Shown piece after piece: positions 16,038-25,192 of a stretch of DNA of 59,065 nucleotides. The stretch spans positions 1-59,065 of the forward strand of contig DASRMP010000002.1 of NCBI GenBank assembly GCA_035647855.1, written 5' to 3'. The DNA comes from JAAZBW01 sp035647855. Its GTDB lineage: Bacteria > Actinomycetota > Actinomycetes > Actinomycetales > Actinomycetaceae. The stretch's first letter is position 1. Every line of letters begins with the position of its first letter. The position numbers were made by a program, and so were the translations under genes. The notes beneath the pieces are model-generated. The model saw nothing but the letters and a program-made list of their open reading frames with translations, searched no databases and was not told the DNA's origin.

Positions 16038-16940
16038 TCAGTCGAACACCAGGCTTTCGCCTGTCAGCTGCTCATAGGCCTCGATGTAACGCTCGCGGGT
16101 GCGTTCGATGATCTCGTCCGGCAGCGGAGGCGGGGGCGCGCCGGAAGCCCGGTTCCATCCCGATTCAGGCGAGAGAAGCCAATCCCTGACGTACTGCTTG
16201 TCGATGCTGGGCCGCGGCTCACCGGCACTCCATGGGGCCATCGGCCAGAAGCGCGACGAGTCAGGCGTGAGCACCTCATCGGCAAGCACGATTCCGTCCG
16301 AGGTGGAGACCTCTTCACTCCGTTGCCCGAACTCGAACTTGGTGTCCGCCAAGATCAGCCCGCGGTCCGCGGCGATCTGCCGCGCGCGTTCGTAGATGGC
16401 GAGCGTGATCTCGCGCAGTTCGTAAGCGGCCTCTCCAACACGGTCCCTCATCTCAGCGAACGTGATGTTGATATCGTGTTCGCCGGCCGGCGCCTTCGCC
16501 GCCGGAGTGAAGATGGGCTCCGCGAGCTGCTCGCCGTCCCGCAGACCCGGCGGCAGCGGGTTGCCGCAGACCTCTCCTGTGGCGCGATACTCCGCGAATC
16601 CGGAGCCGGTCAGGTAACCGCGCGCAACGCACTCGATCGGGAACATGTGCAGCCGGTCCACGATCATGGCGCGGCCGCGACATTCCTCGGGGACTTCGAG
16701 GCTGACGAGGTGGTTCGGAACCAGATCCTCGAGCTTCTTGAACCACCAGAGCGACATCTGGGTCAGGATGACACCCTTGCCGGGGATCGTGCTCGGAAGC
16801 ACGTGGTCGAAGGCCGAGATGCGGTCCGAGGCGACCACCAACATGACCTCGCCGCTCCCGAACGCCGCAGCACTCTGCGGCACGTACAGGTCGCGCACCT
16901 TCCCCGAATTGGTATGCGCCCAGCCCTCGATGTCGATCAT
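16038..16940 (-). CDS. purC: SAICAR synthase
   Basis: PurC joins aspartate to CAIR with ATP to give SAICAR. The 300-residue protein is of the longer actinobacterial/yeast type. It has SGKVRDLY (about 12-19), ASDRISAFDHVLPSTIPGKG (about 37-56), VARGYLTGSGFAEY with the substrate-binding residues, and LADTKFEFG followed by LTPDSSRFWP and SIDKQYVRDWL. The ATG overlaps the purD stop by 4 nt (ATGA), consistent with a purD-purC-purS-purQ operon. Confidence 0.96.
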   Translation of the reverse strand: MIDIEGWAHTNSGKVRDLYVPQSAAAFGSGEVMLVVASDRISAFDHVLPSTIPGKGVILTQMSLWWFKKLEDLVPNHLVSLEVPEECRGRAMIVDRLHMFPIECVARGYLTGSGFAEYRATGEVCGNPLPPGLRDGEQLAEPIFTPAAKAPAGEHDINITFAEMRDRVGEAAYELREITLAIYERARQIAADRGLILADTKFEFGQRSEEVSTSDGIVLADEVLTPDSSRFWPMAPWSAGEPRPSIDKQYVRDWLLSPESGWNRASGAPPPPLPDEIIERTRERYIEAYEQLTGESLVFD

Positions 16941-18250
16941 TCTGCCCTCCGTTTGTCCCCCGGCCCCGCGCCGTCGGACCCGACTCTAATGCCCCCACCG
17001 GCCGCGAGGCTCCCGATGTCGCGGCGGTGATGCGAACCTCTCAGCGAGATGCGGGCCACACCCTGGTAGGCGCGGTCACGAGCTTCGCCGAGATCGGTTC
17101 CCTCGCCGACCACGCAGAGCACCCTTCCACCCGCCGCGACCAGTCCACCGTCGGCCGCTCGGAGTCCCGCGTGGATGACGTGGACGCCCTCGAGATCCTC
17201 GGCCTCCTCGACCCCGGTCACCTCGCCGCCAGTCATCGCGAGGGTCGGGTATCCCTCGGCGGCGACGACGACGGTGAGTGCGGCGCCATCGGACCACTCC
17301 AGCTCGCCAACTTCGTCAAGCCGGCCCTCTGCGGCAGCGAGCAGGACTCCGGCAAGCGGAGTGCGGAGCCGAGGGAGAACGACCTGCGCCTCCGGGTCAC
17401 CGAAGCGGACGTTGAACTCGATCACCTTCACGCCCTTGCTCGTGAGCGCGAGTCCGCAGTAGAGCACACCGACGAACGGCGTACCGCGACGCGCCATCTC
17501 GCGAACAACCGGCACCGCTACCGTCTCGAGCACTTCCGTCGTCAGCCCGGGCGGCGCCCAGGGCAGCGGCGAGTATGCTCCCATTCCGCCGGTGTTGGGA
17601 CCCTCGTCGTCGTCGTAGGCGCGTTTGAAATCCTGGGCGGGAGCGAGCGGCACCACGTTCGTGCCGTCGCACAGGCAGAAGAGCGAGACCTCGGGCCCGT
17701 CGAGAAACTCCTCGACGACGATGGCGGCACCGTCGCTCGAGAGCGCGACCCCGGCGTGGGCGAGCGCGGCGTCACGATCCGAGGTCACGGCGACGCCCTT
17801 GCCGGCGGCGAGGCCGTCGAACTTGATGACGTAGGGGGCGCCGAACTCATCCATCGCGGCGCTGACGCCCTCGCGCGTGGTGACTACTCGGCACTTCGCG
17901 GTCGGGACGGCGACCGCCTCCATGATCTCCTTCGCGAACGACTTGGACTCCTCCAAGCGCGCCGCTGCCTTCGTGGGACCGAATACGGGGATGCCGCGCG
18001 CGGCGACGGCGTCGGCGACTCCCGCCACGAGCGGCGCCTCGGGCCCCACGATCACGAGATCGATCTGATTGTCCGAGGCCCACGTGGCCACCGCACCGGG
18101 ATCGCAGGGGTCGAGGCCGAGATTTGTCCCAAGCGCGGCGGTGCCCGAGTTACCGGGCGCCGTCCAGAGGGAAGCGACCTTCGGATCTGAAGTGAGCGAG
18201 CGGGCGAGCGCGTGTTCACGGCCGCCCGAACCGAGCAGGAGCACCTTCAC
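16937..18250 (-). CDS. purD: Phosphoribosylamine-glycine ligase
   Basis: PurD makes GAR from phosphoribosylamine, glycine and ATP. At 437 residues it has the normal ATP-grasp architecture: an N-terminal MKVLLLGSGGREHAL (1-15), the ATP-grasp core with YVIKFDGLAAGKGV (about 139-152), PNTGGMGAYSPLPW (about 214-227) and the magnesium-binding EFNVRFGDPEAQ (about 277-288). The C-terminal domain ends in an Arg/Gly-rich tail. It is the first gene of the minus-strand purine operon. The 71 bases upstream to the next gene contain no recognisable PurR box or riboswitch. Confidence 0.96.
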   Translation of the reverse strand: MKVLLLGSGGREHALARSLTSDPKVASLWTAPGNSGTAALGTNLGLDPCDPGAVATWASDNQIDLVIVGPEAPLVAGVADAVAARGIPVFGPTKAAARLEESKSFAKEIMEAVAVPTAKCRVVTTREGVSAAMDEFGAPYVIKFDGLAAGKGVAVTSDRDAALAHAGVALSSDGAAIVVEEFLDGPEVSLFCLCDGTNVVPLAPAQDFKRAYDDDEGPNTGGMGAYSPLPWAPPGLTTEVLETVAVPVVREMARRGTPFVGVLYCGLALTSKGVKVIEFNVRFGDPEAQVVLPRLRTPLAGVLLAAAEGRLDEVGELEWSDGAALTVVVAAEGYPTLAMTGGEVTGVEEAEDLEGVHVIHAGLRAADGGLVAAGGRVLCVVGEGTDLGEARDRAYQGVARISLRGSHHRRDIGSLAAGGGIRVGSDGAGPGDKRRAE

Positions 18251-18321
18251 ACGGGTCAGCTTAGCCGCGCGTATTGAGGTCCTACGCGGGAGTCCAGGTA
18301 GCTCCGGTCACACGCGAAGTC

Positions 18322-19092
18322 TCAGTTGAGTTCCGGTGTGTCCTCCGGGATCGTTCCACCGCCGTACAGGCTCGCCGCCAGGTCGCGCAGCGCCCGCAGC
18401 GCGACTCGCTGGGTGAGCGGGCCGTAGGTGATGCGGGCGACTCCGAGCTCCTCGTACTCGGGAGCGGTCAGCGCTCCCGGGAAGCCGAGGATCGAGAGCC
18501 TGCCGGCCCCAAGTCCGTCCACGAGGCGTTCGATGTCCTCCCGCTTGATCGCCTTCGGCACGAAAACGAGCGCCGCTCCCTCATCGAGGTAGGCCCTGCC
18601 GCGGCGGATCGCCTCCTCCAACTGCTCGCCGGGCGAGAGGCCCTGCCCCTTTACGATGGCGTCCGTTCGTGCGTTGAGCTGGAACGCGATTCCCTCGTGC
18701 TCGGCGGCACGCATGATGGCGCGCACTCGTGCGACCGACTCGTCGAAGGGACGCATCCGGTCCTCGACGTTGGCGCCCACGATTCCGAACCCGATGGCCT
18801 TGCGAATCGTCTCGGCCGGGTCTTCGTAGCCGTCGTCGAGATCTGCGGTGACGGGGAGGTCAACGGCCTCGGCGACTACCTTCGCGCCTTGGAGCGCAAG
18901 GTCCGAGGGCAGCTCACCGTCGGGGTAGCCGTACATCGCGGCGATGGAGTGTCCGGCGGTGGCGAGCGCCTTCGTCTCCGGGAGATCGGCTACGGTCTTC
19001 GCGGAGATCGCATCCCACACATTGACGAGCTGCAGGATTTGCGGCGCTTGGTGGAGCGCCTGGAGTGCAAGTGCTTTGTCCTTTGAGGTCAT
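18322..19092 (-). CDS. Isocitrate lyase/PEP mutase superfamily protein
   Basis: This 256-residue TIM-barrel protein belongs to the isocitrate lyase/phosphoenolpyruvate mutase superfamily. It starts the barrel with LVNVWDAISA (about 22-31), has the metal-binding VTADLDDGYEDP segment (about 81-92), GIVGANVEDRM (about 103-113) and FQLNARTDAIVKG. It lacks the KKCGH loop of true isocitrate lyase, so that function is unlikely. Members act as methylisocitrate-like lyases, oxaloacetate decarboxylases or carboxyphosphonoenolpyruvate-type enzymes, and sequence does not decide. It lies between purD and pckG on the same strand; proximity to pckG is compatible with a PEP/pyruvate-related role, but this is weak evidence. 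Confidence 0.8.
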   Translation of the reverse strand: MTSKDKALALQALHQAPQILQLVNVWDAISAKTVADLPETKALATAGHSIAAMYGYPDGELPSDLALQGAKVVAEAVDLPVTADLDDGYEDPAETIRKAIGFGIVGANVEDRMRPFDESVARVRAIMRAAEHEGIAFQLNARTDAIVKGQGLSPGEQLEEAIRRGRAYLDEGAALVFVPKAIKREDIERLVDGLGAGRLSILGFPGALTAPEYEELGVARITYGPLTQRVALRALRDLAASLYGGGTIPEDTPELN

Positions 19093-19112
19093 GATTCGAC
19101 GCTAGCCGCAAA

Positions 19113-19144
19113 GGGGGCGGGTGGCCTGTTGGCCACCCGCCCCC
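19113..19144 (-). terminator. Rho-independent-like terminator after pckG
   Basis: A perfect 14-bp GC stem (arms 19113-19126 and 19131-19144) has a 4-base loop. It is followed on the minus strand by TTTGCGG, 49 bases downstream of the pckG stop. Confidence 0.7.
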
Positions 19145-19149
19145 GCTGA

Positions 19150-19192
19150 CTCGGAATCGGACTCGGACTCGGACTCGGACTGAGACTCAGAC
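19150..19192. repeat. GGACTC simple repeat
   Basis: A run of GGACTC and related hexamers fills the gap between the pckG stop and its terminator. It is probably slippage-prone filler. Confidence 0.7.
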
Positions 19193-21031
19193 TCAGGCGT
19201 CCGCGATGCGCTCGCGCAGGTTGGCGAGTTGACCGTACAGCTCTGCCGGGACCTTGTCACCGAACTGGGCGAAGTACTCCTCGGTCAGATCGGCTTCCTT
19301 GCTCCACGCCTCCGGGTTGAGCTCGAAGAGCCGCTCGTAGAGGTCCTCGTCCAGGTCGAGGCCGTCGGTGTTGATGTCACCCTTGTTGGGGATACGGCCC
19401 GAGATGGCGTCCTCGGCGCCGACCTCGCCGGCGATGCGCCGCAGCGCCCACTCGATCGGGCGAGAGTTGTCCCCGAAGCCCGGCCACATGAACTTGCCGT
19501 TCTCGTCCTTGCGGAACCAGTTGACCTGGAAGATCCGCGGAGCCTTCTCGCCCAGCTTCTCGCCCATCCTGAGCCAGTGGCCCCAGTAGTCCGCCATGTT
19601 GTAGCCGCAGAACGGCAGCATCGCGAACGGGTCGCGGCGCAGCGCGCCGACCGCGCCCTCGGCCGCGGCGGTCTGCTCGGAGGAGACGGTGGCACCCACG
19701 AACACGCCGTGCTCCCAGTCGTAGGACTCGGAGATGAGCGGCACGTTGGTGGCGCGGCGGCCACCGAACAGGATTATGTCCACGGGCACGCCGGCGGGGT
19801 CCTCCCAGTTCGGCGCGATGGTCGCGGCCTGGTCGGCGCGAACGGTGAAGCGGCTGTTCGGGTGCGCGGACGGAGTCTCGGACTCGGGGGTCCAGTCGTT
19901 GCCGTGCCAGTCGATGAGGTGCGCCGGCGGCTCCTTGGTCAGGCCCTCCCACCACACGTCGCCGTCGTCGGTCAGCGCGACGTTGGTGAAGATCGTGTCG
20001 TGATCGAGCGCGGCGAGCGCCACCGGGTTGGTGGACTCGGAGGTGCCGGGCGCGACGCCGAAGAAGCCCGCCTCCGGGTTGATCGCGTACAGGCGGCCGT
20101 CCGGGCCTGGGCGCATCCAGGCGATGTCATCGCCGACCGTCTCGATCTTCATGCCGGGGATCGTGGGGCGGAGCATCGCGAGGTTGGTCTTGCCCGTTGC
20201 GGAGGGGAAGGCGCCGGTGAGGTAGTACACCTTGCCGGTCTCCTCCATCGTGAGCTTGAGGATCAGCATGTGCTCGGCCATCCAGCCCTCGTCACGGCCG
20301 AGGACCGAGGCGATGCGCAGCGCGTAGCACTTCTTGCCGAGCAGTGCGTTGCCGCCATAGCCCGAGCCGTACGAGAAGATCTCGCGGGTCTCCGGGAAGT
20401 GCGTGATGTACTTCTCGTCGTTGCAGGGCCACGTGGTGTCCGGACGCTCGTTGCCGTCCTCGTCCACCAGCGGGTAGCCGACGGAATGCACCGCGGGCAC
20501 CCAGAACTCGCCCTGGTTGATGTGATCGAGGGCTTCCTTGCCCATGCGGGTCATGATCCGCATGTTCACGACGACGTACGGCGAGTCCGTGATCTCCACG
20601 CCCAGCTGCGAGATCTCGGAGCCGAGCGGGCCCATCGAGAACGGAATGACGTACATGGTCCGGCCGCGCATGGAGCCGTCGAACACCTCGTTGAGGGTCT
20701 TCTTCATCTCCTCCGGGTCTGCCCAGTTGTTGGTGGGACCGGCGTCCTCTTCCTTCTCGGAACAGATATAGGTACGCGACTCGACACGGGCAACGTCGGA
20801 GGGGGCCGAACGAGCAAGGAAGCTGTTCGGGCGTTTCTCCTCATTGAGCTTGATGAACACGCCCGACTCAACCATCTCGGCGTTGAGGCGGTCACGCTCC
20901 TCCACGCTGCCGTCGCACCAGTGCACGGTGTCCGGCTTCGTCAGTTCGGCGATCTCGGTCACCCAAGCGACCAGGTCTTGCGGAGCGTTCGGGGGAGCGC
21001 TCTCGGCGATCGTGGCGGCTTCGACAGTCAT
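19193..21031 (-). CDS. pckG: Phosphoenolpyruvate carboxykinase (GTP)
   Basis: PckG converts oxaloacetate and GTP to PEP, CO2 and GDP, and is the entry to gluconeogenesis. The 612-residue length is standard for the GTP-specific family. Seen are SMGPLGS (about 132-138), YGSGYGGNALLGKKCYALRIAS (about 221-242), the P-loop FPSATGKTN (275-283), and NWFRKDENGKFMWPGFGDN with the GTP-specific aromatic residues. The P-loop position usually occupied by the reactive Cys (FPSACGKTN) is Thr279 (codon ACG, 20195-20197). It is probably still active, because the Walker Lys and Thr are kept. With pyc at 49 kb it completes the pyruvate-oxaloacetate-PEP route. Confidence 0.96.
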   Translation of the reverse strand: MTVEAATIAESAPPNAPQDLVAWVTEIAELTKPDTVHWCDGSVEERDRLNAEMVESGVFIKLNEEKRPNSFLARSAPSDVARVESRTYICSEKEEDAGPTNNWADPEEMKKTLNEVFDGSMRGRTMYVIPFSMGPLGSEISQLGVEITDSPYVVVNMRIMTRMGKEALDHINQGEFWVPAVHSVGYPLVDEDGNERPDTTWPCNDEKYITHFPETREIFSYGSGYGGNALLGKKCYALRIASVLGRDEGWMAEHMLILKLTMEETGKVYYLTGAFPSATGKTNLAMLRPTIPGMKIETVGDDIAWMRPGPDGRLYAINPEAGFFGVAPGTSESTNPVALAALDHDTIFTNVALTDDGDVWWEGLTKEPPAHLIDWHGNDWTPESETPSAHPNSRFTVRADQAATIAPNWEDPAGVPVDIILFGGRRATNVPLISESYDWEHGVFVGATVSSEQTAAAEGAVGALRRDPFAMLPFCGYNMADYWGHWLRMGEKLGEKAPRIFQVNWFRKDENGKFMWPGFGDNSRPIEWALRRIAGEVGAEDAISGRIPNKGDINTDGLDLDEDLYERLFELNPEAWSKEADLTEEYFAQFGDKVPAELYGQLANLRERIADA

Positions 21032-21203
21032 CTCTCTCCTTCGTGGTGGTCGCTCCTGGATGTCGAAGCGATTCCTTTACCATTTCTTGGGGTGCTTGCC
21101 CCCAATCCTGCACCTCTGACGAATCCCAATTCAAAGCCAAAGGGCCCAGGTCTTTTGCTGACGTAGTCCCCAGGACCTTCGGCCCAAGTGGCTGACGCCC
21201 GGG

Positions 21204-22292
21204 TCATCTCCACGCGCCGCGTTCGTACTGCTTCGGGAACGCGGGACCGCCAGTGACGCCGAGTTCGTGCGCCCACTGCAACGGCAGCATCGGGTTTCGC
21301 AAGGCTCCGCGGGCGATGAGTACGACATCGGCACGCTCTTCCCGCACGATCGCATCGGCGAGTGCGGCGTCCTCGATCATCCCCACGGTCCCGACGGGTA
21401 TGCCGACCGCCTCCCGGATGTGGGTGGCGAACGGAGCGTGGTACGCGGGTCCGACCGGGATCTTCGCCGGCACGTTCGCGCCCGAGGAGACCTCGATCAG
21501 GTCAGCGCCGGCCCGACGCAGCCACCGACCGATCTCCTCGAAGTCCTCGACGACGAGGCCGCCCTCGGTCCAGTCAGTTGCCGAGACCCGCACGATCACG
21601 GGCACCTCGACGGCGGAGCGCACTGCCTCGACCACGTCCACCGTGAGCTTCGCCCGCTTCTCCGGAGTGCCACCGTAGGTGTCCTCGCGTTCGTTGCTGA
21701 GCGGCGAGAGGAACTGATGGAGGAGGTAGCCGTGGGCGGCGTGGATCTCGACCGCGTCGAATCCCGCGTCCACGGCCCGGACCGCGGCGTCGCGGAAGTC
21801 CCGGACGACCTCGACCACTTCACGCTCGGTCATCTCGCGCGGCATCGCGTACCCGGGATACGGGATCTCGGACGGCGCGACCGTCTGCCAGCCCCCGTCT
21901 TCGGCCGGTACGGACGCACCGCCGCCGAACGATCCGGCGGGCCGGTCCCAGGGCCGGTAGGTCGAGCCCTTGCGCCCCGAGTGAGCGAGTTGGACCGCGA
22001 TGCGGGCTCCGGCCTCGTGGACGGCGTCGACGACGGGCTGCCAGGCCCGGCGCTGCGCCTCGCCCCAGATCCCGGCGTCCTGCGGTGAGATTCTGCCCTC
22101 GGGGACGACCGCCGTCGCCTCGGTGATGAGGAGTCCGAACCCGCCCAGCGCGCGTGTCACGAGGTGGACCCTGTGCCAGTCGCCGACCAGCCCGTCCCGG
22201 TTCTCGCAGGAGTACTGGCACATCGGCGCGAGCCACAGGCGGTTCGCCACCTCGAGGTCTCGGAGTTTGATGGGATCAAAGAGGGCTGCCAC
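21204..22292 (-). CDS. NADH:flavin oxidoreductase, old yellow enzyme family (YqjM-like)
   Basis: This FMN-dependent ene-reductase of about 362 residues starts with ALFDPIKLRDLEVANRL. It continues with LAPMCQYS, where the Cys tunes the flavin in YqjM-type enzymes. The barrel includes QLAHSGRKGS, the active-site motif HAAHGYLLHQFLSPLSNER and a C-terminal GALRNPMLP segment. The GTG at 22292 is chosen because the homologous N-terminus begins right there; the ribosome site is too close to be certain, and a longer upstream frame has no family similarity. Physiological substrates are probably activated alkenes or xenobiotics. It stands alone on the minus strand, divergent from glycerate kinase. Confidence 0.88.
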   Translation of the reverse strand: MAALFDPIKLRDLEVANRLWLAPMCQYSCENRDGLVGDWHRVHLVTRALGGFGLLITEATAVVPEGRISPQDAGIWGEAQRRAWQPVVDAVHEAGARIAVQLAHSGRKGSTYRPWDRPAGSFGGGASVPAEDGGWQTVAPSEIPYPGYAMPREMTEREVVEVVRDFRDAAVRAVDAGFDAVEIHAAHGYLLHQFLSPLSNEREDTYGGTPEKRAKLTVDVVEAVRSAVEVPVIVRVSATDWTEGGLVVEDFEEIGRWLRRAGADLIEVSSGANVPAKIPVGPAYHAPFATHIREAVGIPVGTVGMIEDAALADAIVREERADVVLIARGALRNPMLPLQWAHELGVTGGPAFPKQYERGAWR

Positions 22293-22441
22293 GCTCCCAC
22301 GATACGTCCGAGGATGCGACGTGCGCCGATGTGCCCACCAGTCGGCGACACTCCACGGAATACGCGCGGCCTGCGCCGATGTGCCCCTCGGGCGGCGATA
22401 CAGTGCCTGGACAGCCGTCCCGCGGAACAAGGCAGGTCACG

Positions 22442-23581
22442 ATGCGCGTGCTGGTCGCTCCGGATTCCTTCAAGGGATCGCTGACGGCGACCGAGGTGTG
22501 CGAGGTGATCGGGATGGCGCTCGCCCGGCACGGCGTGCAGGCCGTGCCGCTCCCGATGGCCGATGGCGGCGAGGGCACCATCGCGGCGATGCTTCTGGCG
22601 AGCGGCGGCGAGCGTGTGGAGGACCTCGTCTCCGGGCCTCTTGGCGAGCGGGTCACCGCGGCGCGTGCCGTACTGCCGGACGGGACCGCCGTCGTAGAAC
22701 TCGCTCAGGCTGCGGGGATCCACCTCACTGGGGGCCGCAGGGTCGCGGAGGCCACCACGTTCGGGGTCGGTCAGCAGTTGCTCGCGGCGGCGCGCGGCGG
22801 CGCCCGCCGCATCATCGTCGCGCTCGGCGGCTCGGGCACCACCGACGGTGGGTGCGGGGCGGCCGCCGCCTGCGGCGCGCGTTTCCTCGACGACGGCGGC
22901 GCAGCATTCGTGCCGGTGGGGACTTCGCTGGCGCGCATCCGCCAGCTCGATCTGAGCGGGGTGGACGCGGCGCTGGCCCGTTCGGGAGGCGCGAAGATCG
23001 TGGCGATGTGCGACGTCGACAACCCGCTGACCGGCGCGGACGGCGCTGCGGCGGTGTTCGGGCCGCAGAAGGGCGCGGATGCGGAAACGGTGCGGCGCCT
23101 CGACGCGGGTCTCGCGCACCTCGCCGGCGTGATCCGGAGAGATCTCGGCGTGGAGGCGGAGCGCCTCCCGGGCGCGGGCGCCGCCGGCGGCATGGGCGCG
23201 GGTCTCGTGGCGTTCTTCGGGGCCGAACTGCGCAGCGGCATCGAGGTGATGCTCGACGCAGTGAGCTTCGACGAACTCCTTGCGGGCGCGGACGCCGTGA
23301 TGACGGGCGAGGGCAGCTTCGATCGGCAATCGCTGAGGGGCAAGGTGATTCACGGCGTCGCGGCGCGGGCCCGGCGCGCGGGTGTGCCGGTGCACGTACT
23401 GGCGGGGCGGGTGGATCCGGCGGCGGCTGCGGAGGCGTCGGGCCTCGGGGTGGCCGGCGCCCAGGCGATCACGCCGGAAGGGCAGCCGCTGGAGGCGGCG
23501 CTGGCGCACGCGCGGGAGAACCTGGCCCGCGCGGCGGAGGGTCTGGCCGGCGAACTCGCGCGTCGTCGTCGGGGGTCCTGA
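22442..23581 (+). CDS. Glycerate kinase (GarK/GlxK type)
   Basis: This enzyme phosphorylates D-glycerate with ATP to a phosphoglycerate. The ATG at 22442 gives 379 residues, the standard length, and starts with the family signature VLVAPDSFKGSLTATEV (3-19). Further motifs are MADGGEGT, the ALGGSGTTDGGCGAA region (about 124-138), and GAAGGMGAGLVAF with VMTGEGSFDRQSLRGK near the C-terminal third. It could feed glyoxylate- or sugar-acid-derived glycerate into glycolysis. It stands alone, divergent from the OYE-family reductase and convergent with purA 35 bases away. No partner genes for glyoxylate or galactarate catabolism are nearby. Confidence 0.93.
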   Translation: MRVLVAPDSFKGSLTATEVCEVIGMALARHGVQAVPLPMADGGEGTIAAMLLASGGERVEDLVSGPLGERVTAARAVLPDGTAVVELAQAAGIHLTGGRRVAEATTFGVGQQLLAAARGGARRIIVALGGSGTTDGGCGAAAACGARFLDDGGAAFVPVGTSLARIRQLDLSGVDAALARSGGAKIVAMCDVDNPLTGADGAAAVFGPQKGADAETVRRLDAGLAHLAGVIRRDLGVEAERLPGAGAAGGMGAGLVAFFGAELRSGIEVMLDAVSFDELLAGADAVMTGEGSFDRQSLRGKVIHGVAARARRAGVPVHVLAGRVDPAAAAEASGLGVAGAQAITPEGQPLEAALAHARENLARAAEGLAGELARRRRGS

Positions 23582-23616
23582 CCGCGAACCGACGCGTTCA
23601 GCGGCTCCCGGCGGCC

Positions 23617-24900
23617 TCAGAGCAGCGGCGTGCGCACCACGATCTGCTCGCGGTCGGGGCCCACACCCACCGAGGAGATCCGGCAGTCGGAGATCTCCTC
23701 GAGGTACTCGACGTACGCGCGGGCCGCTTGCGGAAGTTCCTCCCACCTGCGGCAGGCGGAGATGTCCTCGCTCCAACCTGGACGCATCTCGTAGATGGGC
23801 TTCGCGTGGTGGAACTCGGACTGGGTGAGCGGCATCTCTCCGTGGCGTTGGCCGTCGATCTCGTACGCGACACACACCGGGATCTCCTCGATGCCGCTGA
23901 GGATGTCCAGCTTCGTGATGACGAGGTCCGTGAGCCCGTTGATGCGGGAGGAGTAGCGCGCGACCACGGCGTCGTACCATCCGGTCCGCCGCGGCCGGCC
24001 CGTGGTGGTGCCGTACTCGTTGCCTTCGGTGCGGAGCCACTCGCCCATCTCGTCATGGAGTTCGGTGGGGAAGGGGCCCTCGCCGACCCGCGTGCAGTAC
24101 GCCTTCGCGACCGCGACGATACGGTCGAGGCGCTTCGGGCCGATGCCGGTGCCAGTGGAGGCGCCGCCTGCGGTGCAGTTGGAGGAGGTGACGAAGGGGT
24201 AGGTGCCGTGATCGATGTCGAGCATGGTGGCCTGACCCGCCTCGAACACCACGGTCTCGCCGCGATCGAGCGCCCGGTTGAGAATCAGCGACGTGTCGGC
24301 GACCATCGGGCGCACGCGCTCCGCATAGCTCAGCAATTCCTCGACGATGAGGTCGGCGAGCACCGCGCGGCGGTTGTACACCTTCACGAGCAGCGCGTTC
24401 TTCTGCATCAGCGCGCCCTCGACCTTCTGGCGGAGGATCGACGCGTCGAAGAGGTCCTGGATGCGGATCCCCACGCGGGTCATCTTGTCGCCGTAGGTAG
24501 GGCCGATACCCCGGCCGGTGGTGCCGATCTTCCGCTTGCCGAGGAAACGTTCGGTGACCGTGTCCATGGTCTTGTTGTAGGACGGGATCACGTGTGCATC
24601 CGCAGAGACCCGGAGCTTCGAGCAGTCGATGCCGCGCGATTCAAGGCCCTCGATCTCATCGAACAGCACCGCCAGATCCACGACGACGCCGTTGCCGATC
24701 ACCGGCGTGACTCCCGGGGTGAGAATGCCGGAGGGCAGGAGGTGGAGCGCGTACTTCTCATCCCCGACGACGACTGTGTGGCCGGCATTGTTCCCGCCAT
24801 TGAACTTCACCACGTAATCCGTGGCGGAGCCCAGCTGATCGGTAGCCTTTCCCTTTCCCTCGTCACCCCATTGCGCGCCAAGCACCACGACTGCGGGCAT
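23617..24900 (-). CDS. purA: Adenylosuccinate synthetase
   Basis: PurA converts IMP and aspartate with GTP to adenylosuccinate, the first committed step to AMP. The ATG at 24900 gives 427 residues. Seen are the P-loop-like WGDEGKGK with catalytic D13, FNGGNNAGHT with H41, TTGRGIGPTYGDK, and DHGTYPFVTSSN. The usual FEGAQ before the last motif reads FEAGQ, a Gly/Ala swap next to an IMP-binding Gln; the effect is unknown. The frame stays open upstream through an 18-bp repeat encoding Gly-Glu-Thr-Glu-Ala units, but the ATG start matches the family exactly. It is unlinked from the purD-purQ operon and divergent from the glycerophosphodiesterase. Confidence 0.96.
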   Translation of the reverse strand: MPAVVVLGAQWGDEGKGKATDQLGSATDYVVKFNGGNNAGHTVVVGDEKYALHLLPSGILTPGVTPVIGNGVVVDLAVLFDEIEGLESRGIDCSKLRVSADAHVIPSYNKTMDTVTERFLGKRKIGTTGRGIGPTYGDKMTRVGIRIQDLFDASILRQKVEGALMQKNALLVKVYNRRAVLADLIVEELLSYAERVRPMVADTSLILNRALDRGETVVFEAGQATMLDIDHGTYPFVTSSNCTAGGASTGTGIGPKRLDRIVAVAKAYCTRVGEGPFPTELHDEMGEWLRTEGNEYGTTTGRPRRTGWYDAVVARYSSRINGLTDLVITKLDILSGIEEIPVCVAYEIDGQRHGEMPLTQSEFHHAKPIYEMRPGWSEDISACRRWEELPQAARAYVEYLEEISDCRISSVGVGPDREQIVVRTPLL

Positions 24901-25050
24901 GGTTGCGTCACCTCTTCTTCTGGGTTCTGTTCTTCTGGGTTCTGGCTGCCGTGGTCGTCCGACGGCACGGGCTCCAGCGTACCGTCCGGTTTCGCGGAGA
25001 GGTTCGGCGTCCACGCTTTCGCACGCACCTCCGGTCACGCTCTCGCCTAC

Positions 25051-25122
25051 GGCCTCGGTCTCGCCGGCGGCCTCGGTCTCGCCGTCGGCCTCGGTCTCGC
25101 CGTCGGCCTCGGTTTCGCCGGC
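25051..25122. repeat. 18-bp tandem repeat, four copies, purA leader
   Basis: GGCCTCGGTCTCGCCGTC recurs at 25051, 25069, 25087 and 25105 with a few changes, in the 292-base gap between purA and the divergent glycerophosphodiesterase gene. On the minus strand it is in frame with purA. A shorter duplication (TTCTTCTGGGTTCTG, twice) lies at about 24916-24945. Promoters for both genes must lie here, but none is clear. Confidence 0.8.
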
Positions 25123-25192
25123 GGCCTTACCCGCACCCTTCGCCGCCTCGCCACCGGCACCTGCGTCCGGCCCGCCGTCGTAGCCTGGGGAG

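Noticed and set aside
18251..18321. Purine riboswitch or PurR box before purD
   Set aside because: The 71-base gap shows no purine-riboswitch core or PurR-type palindrome.
19229..21166. Long plus-strand open frame opposite pckG
   Set aside because: It is antisense shadow of pckG with no recognisable domain.
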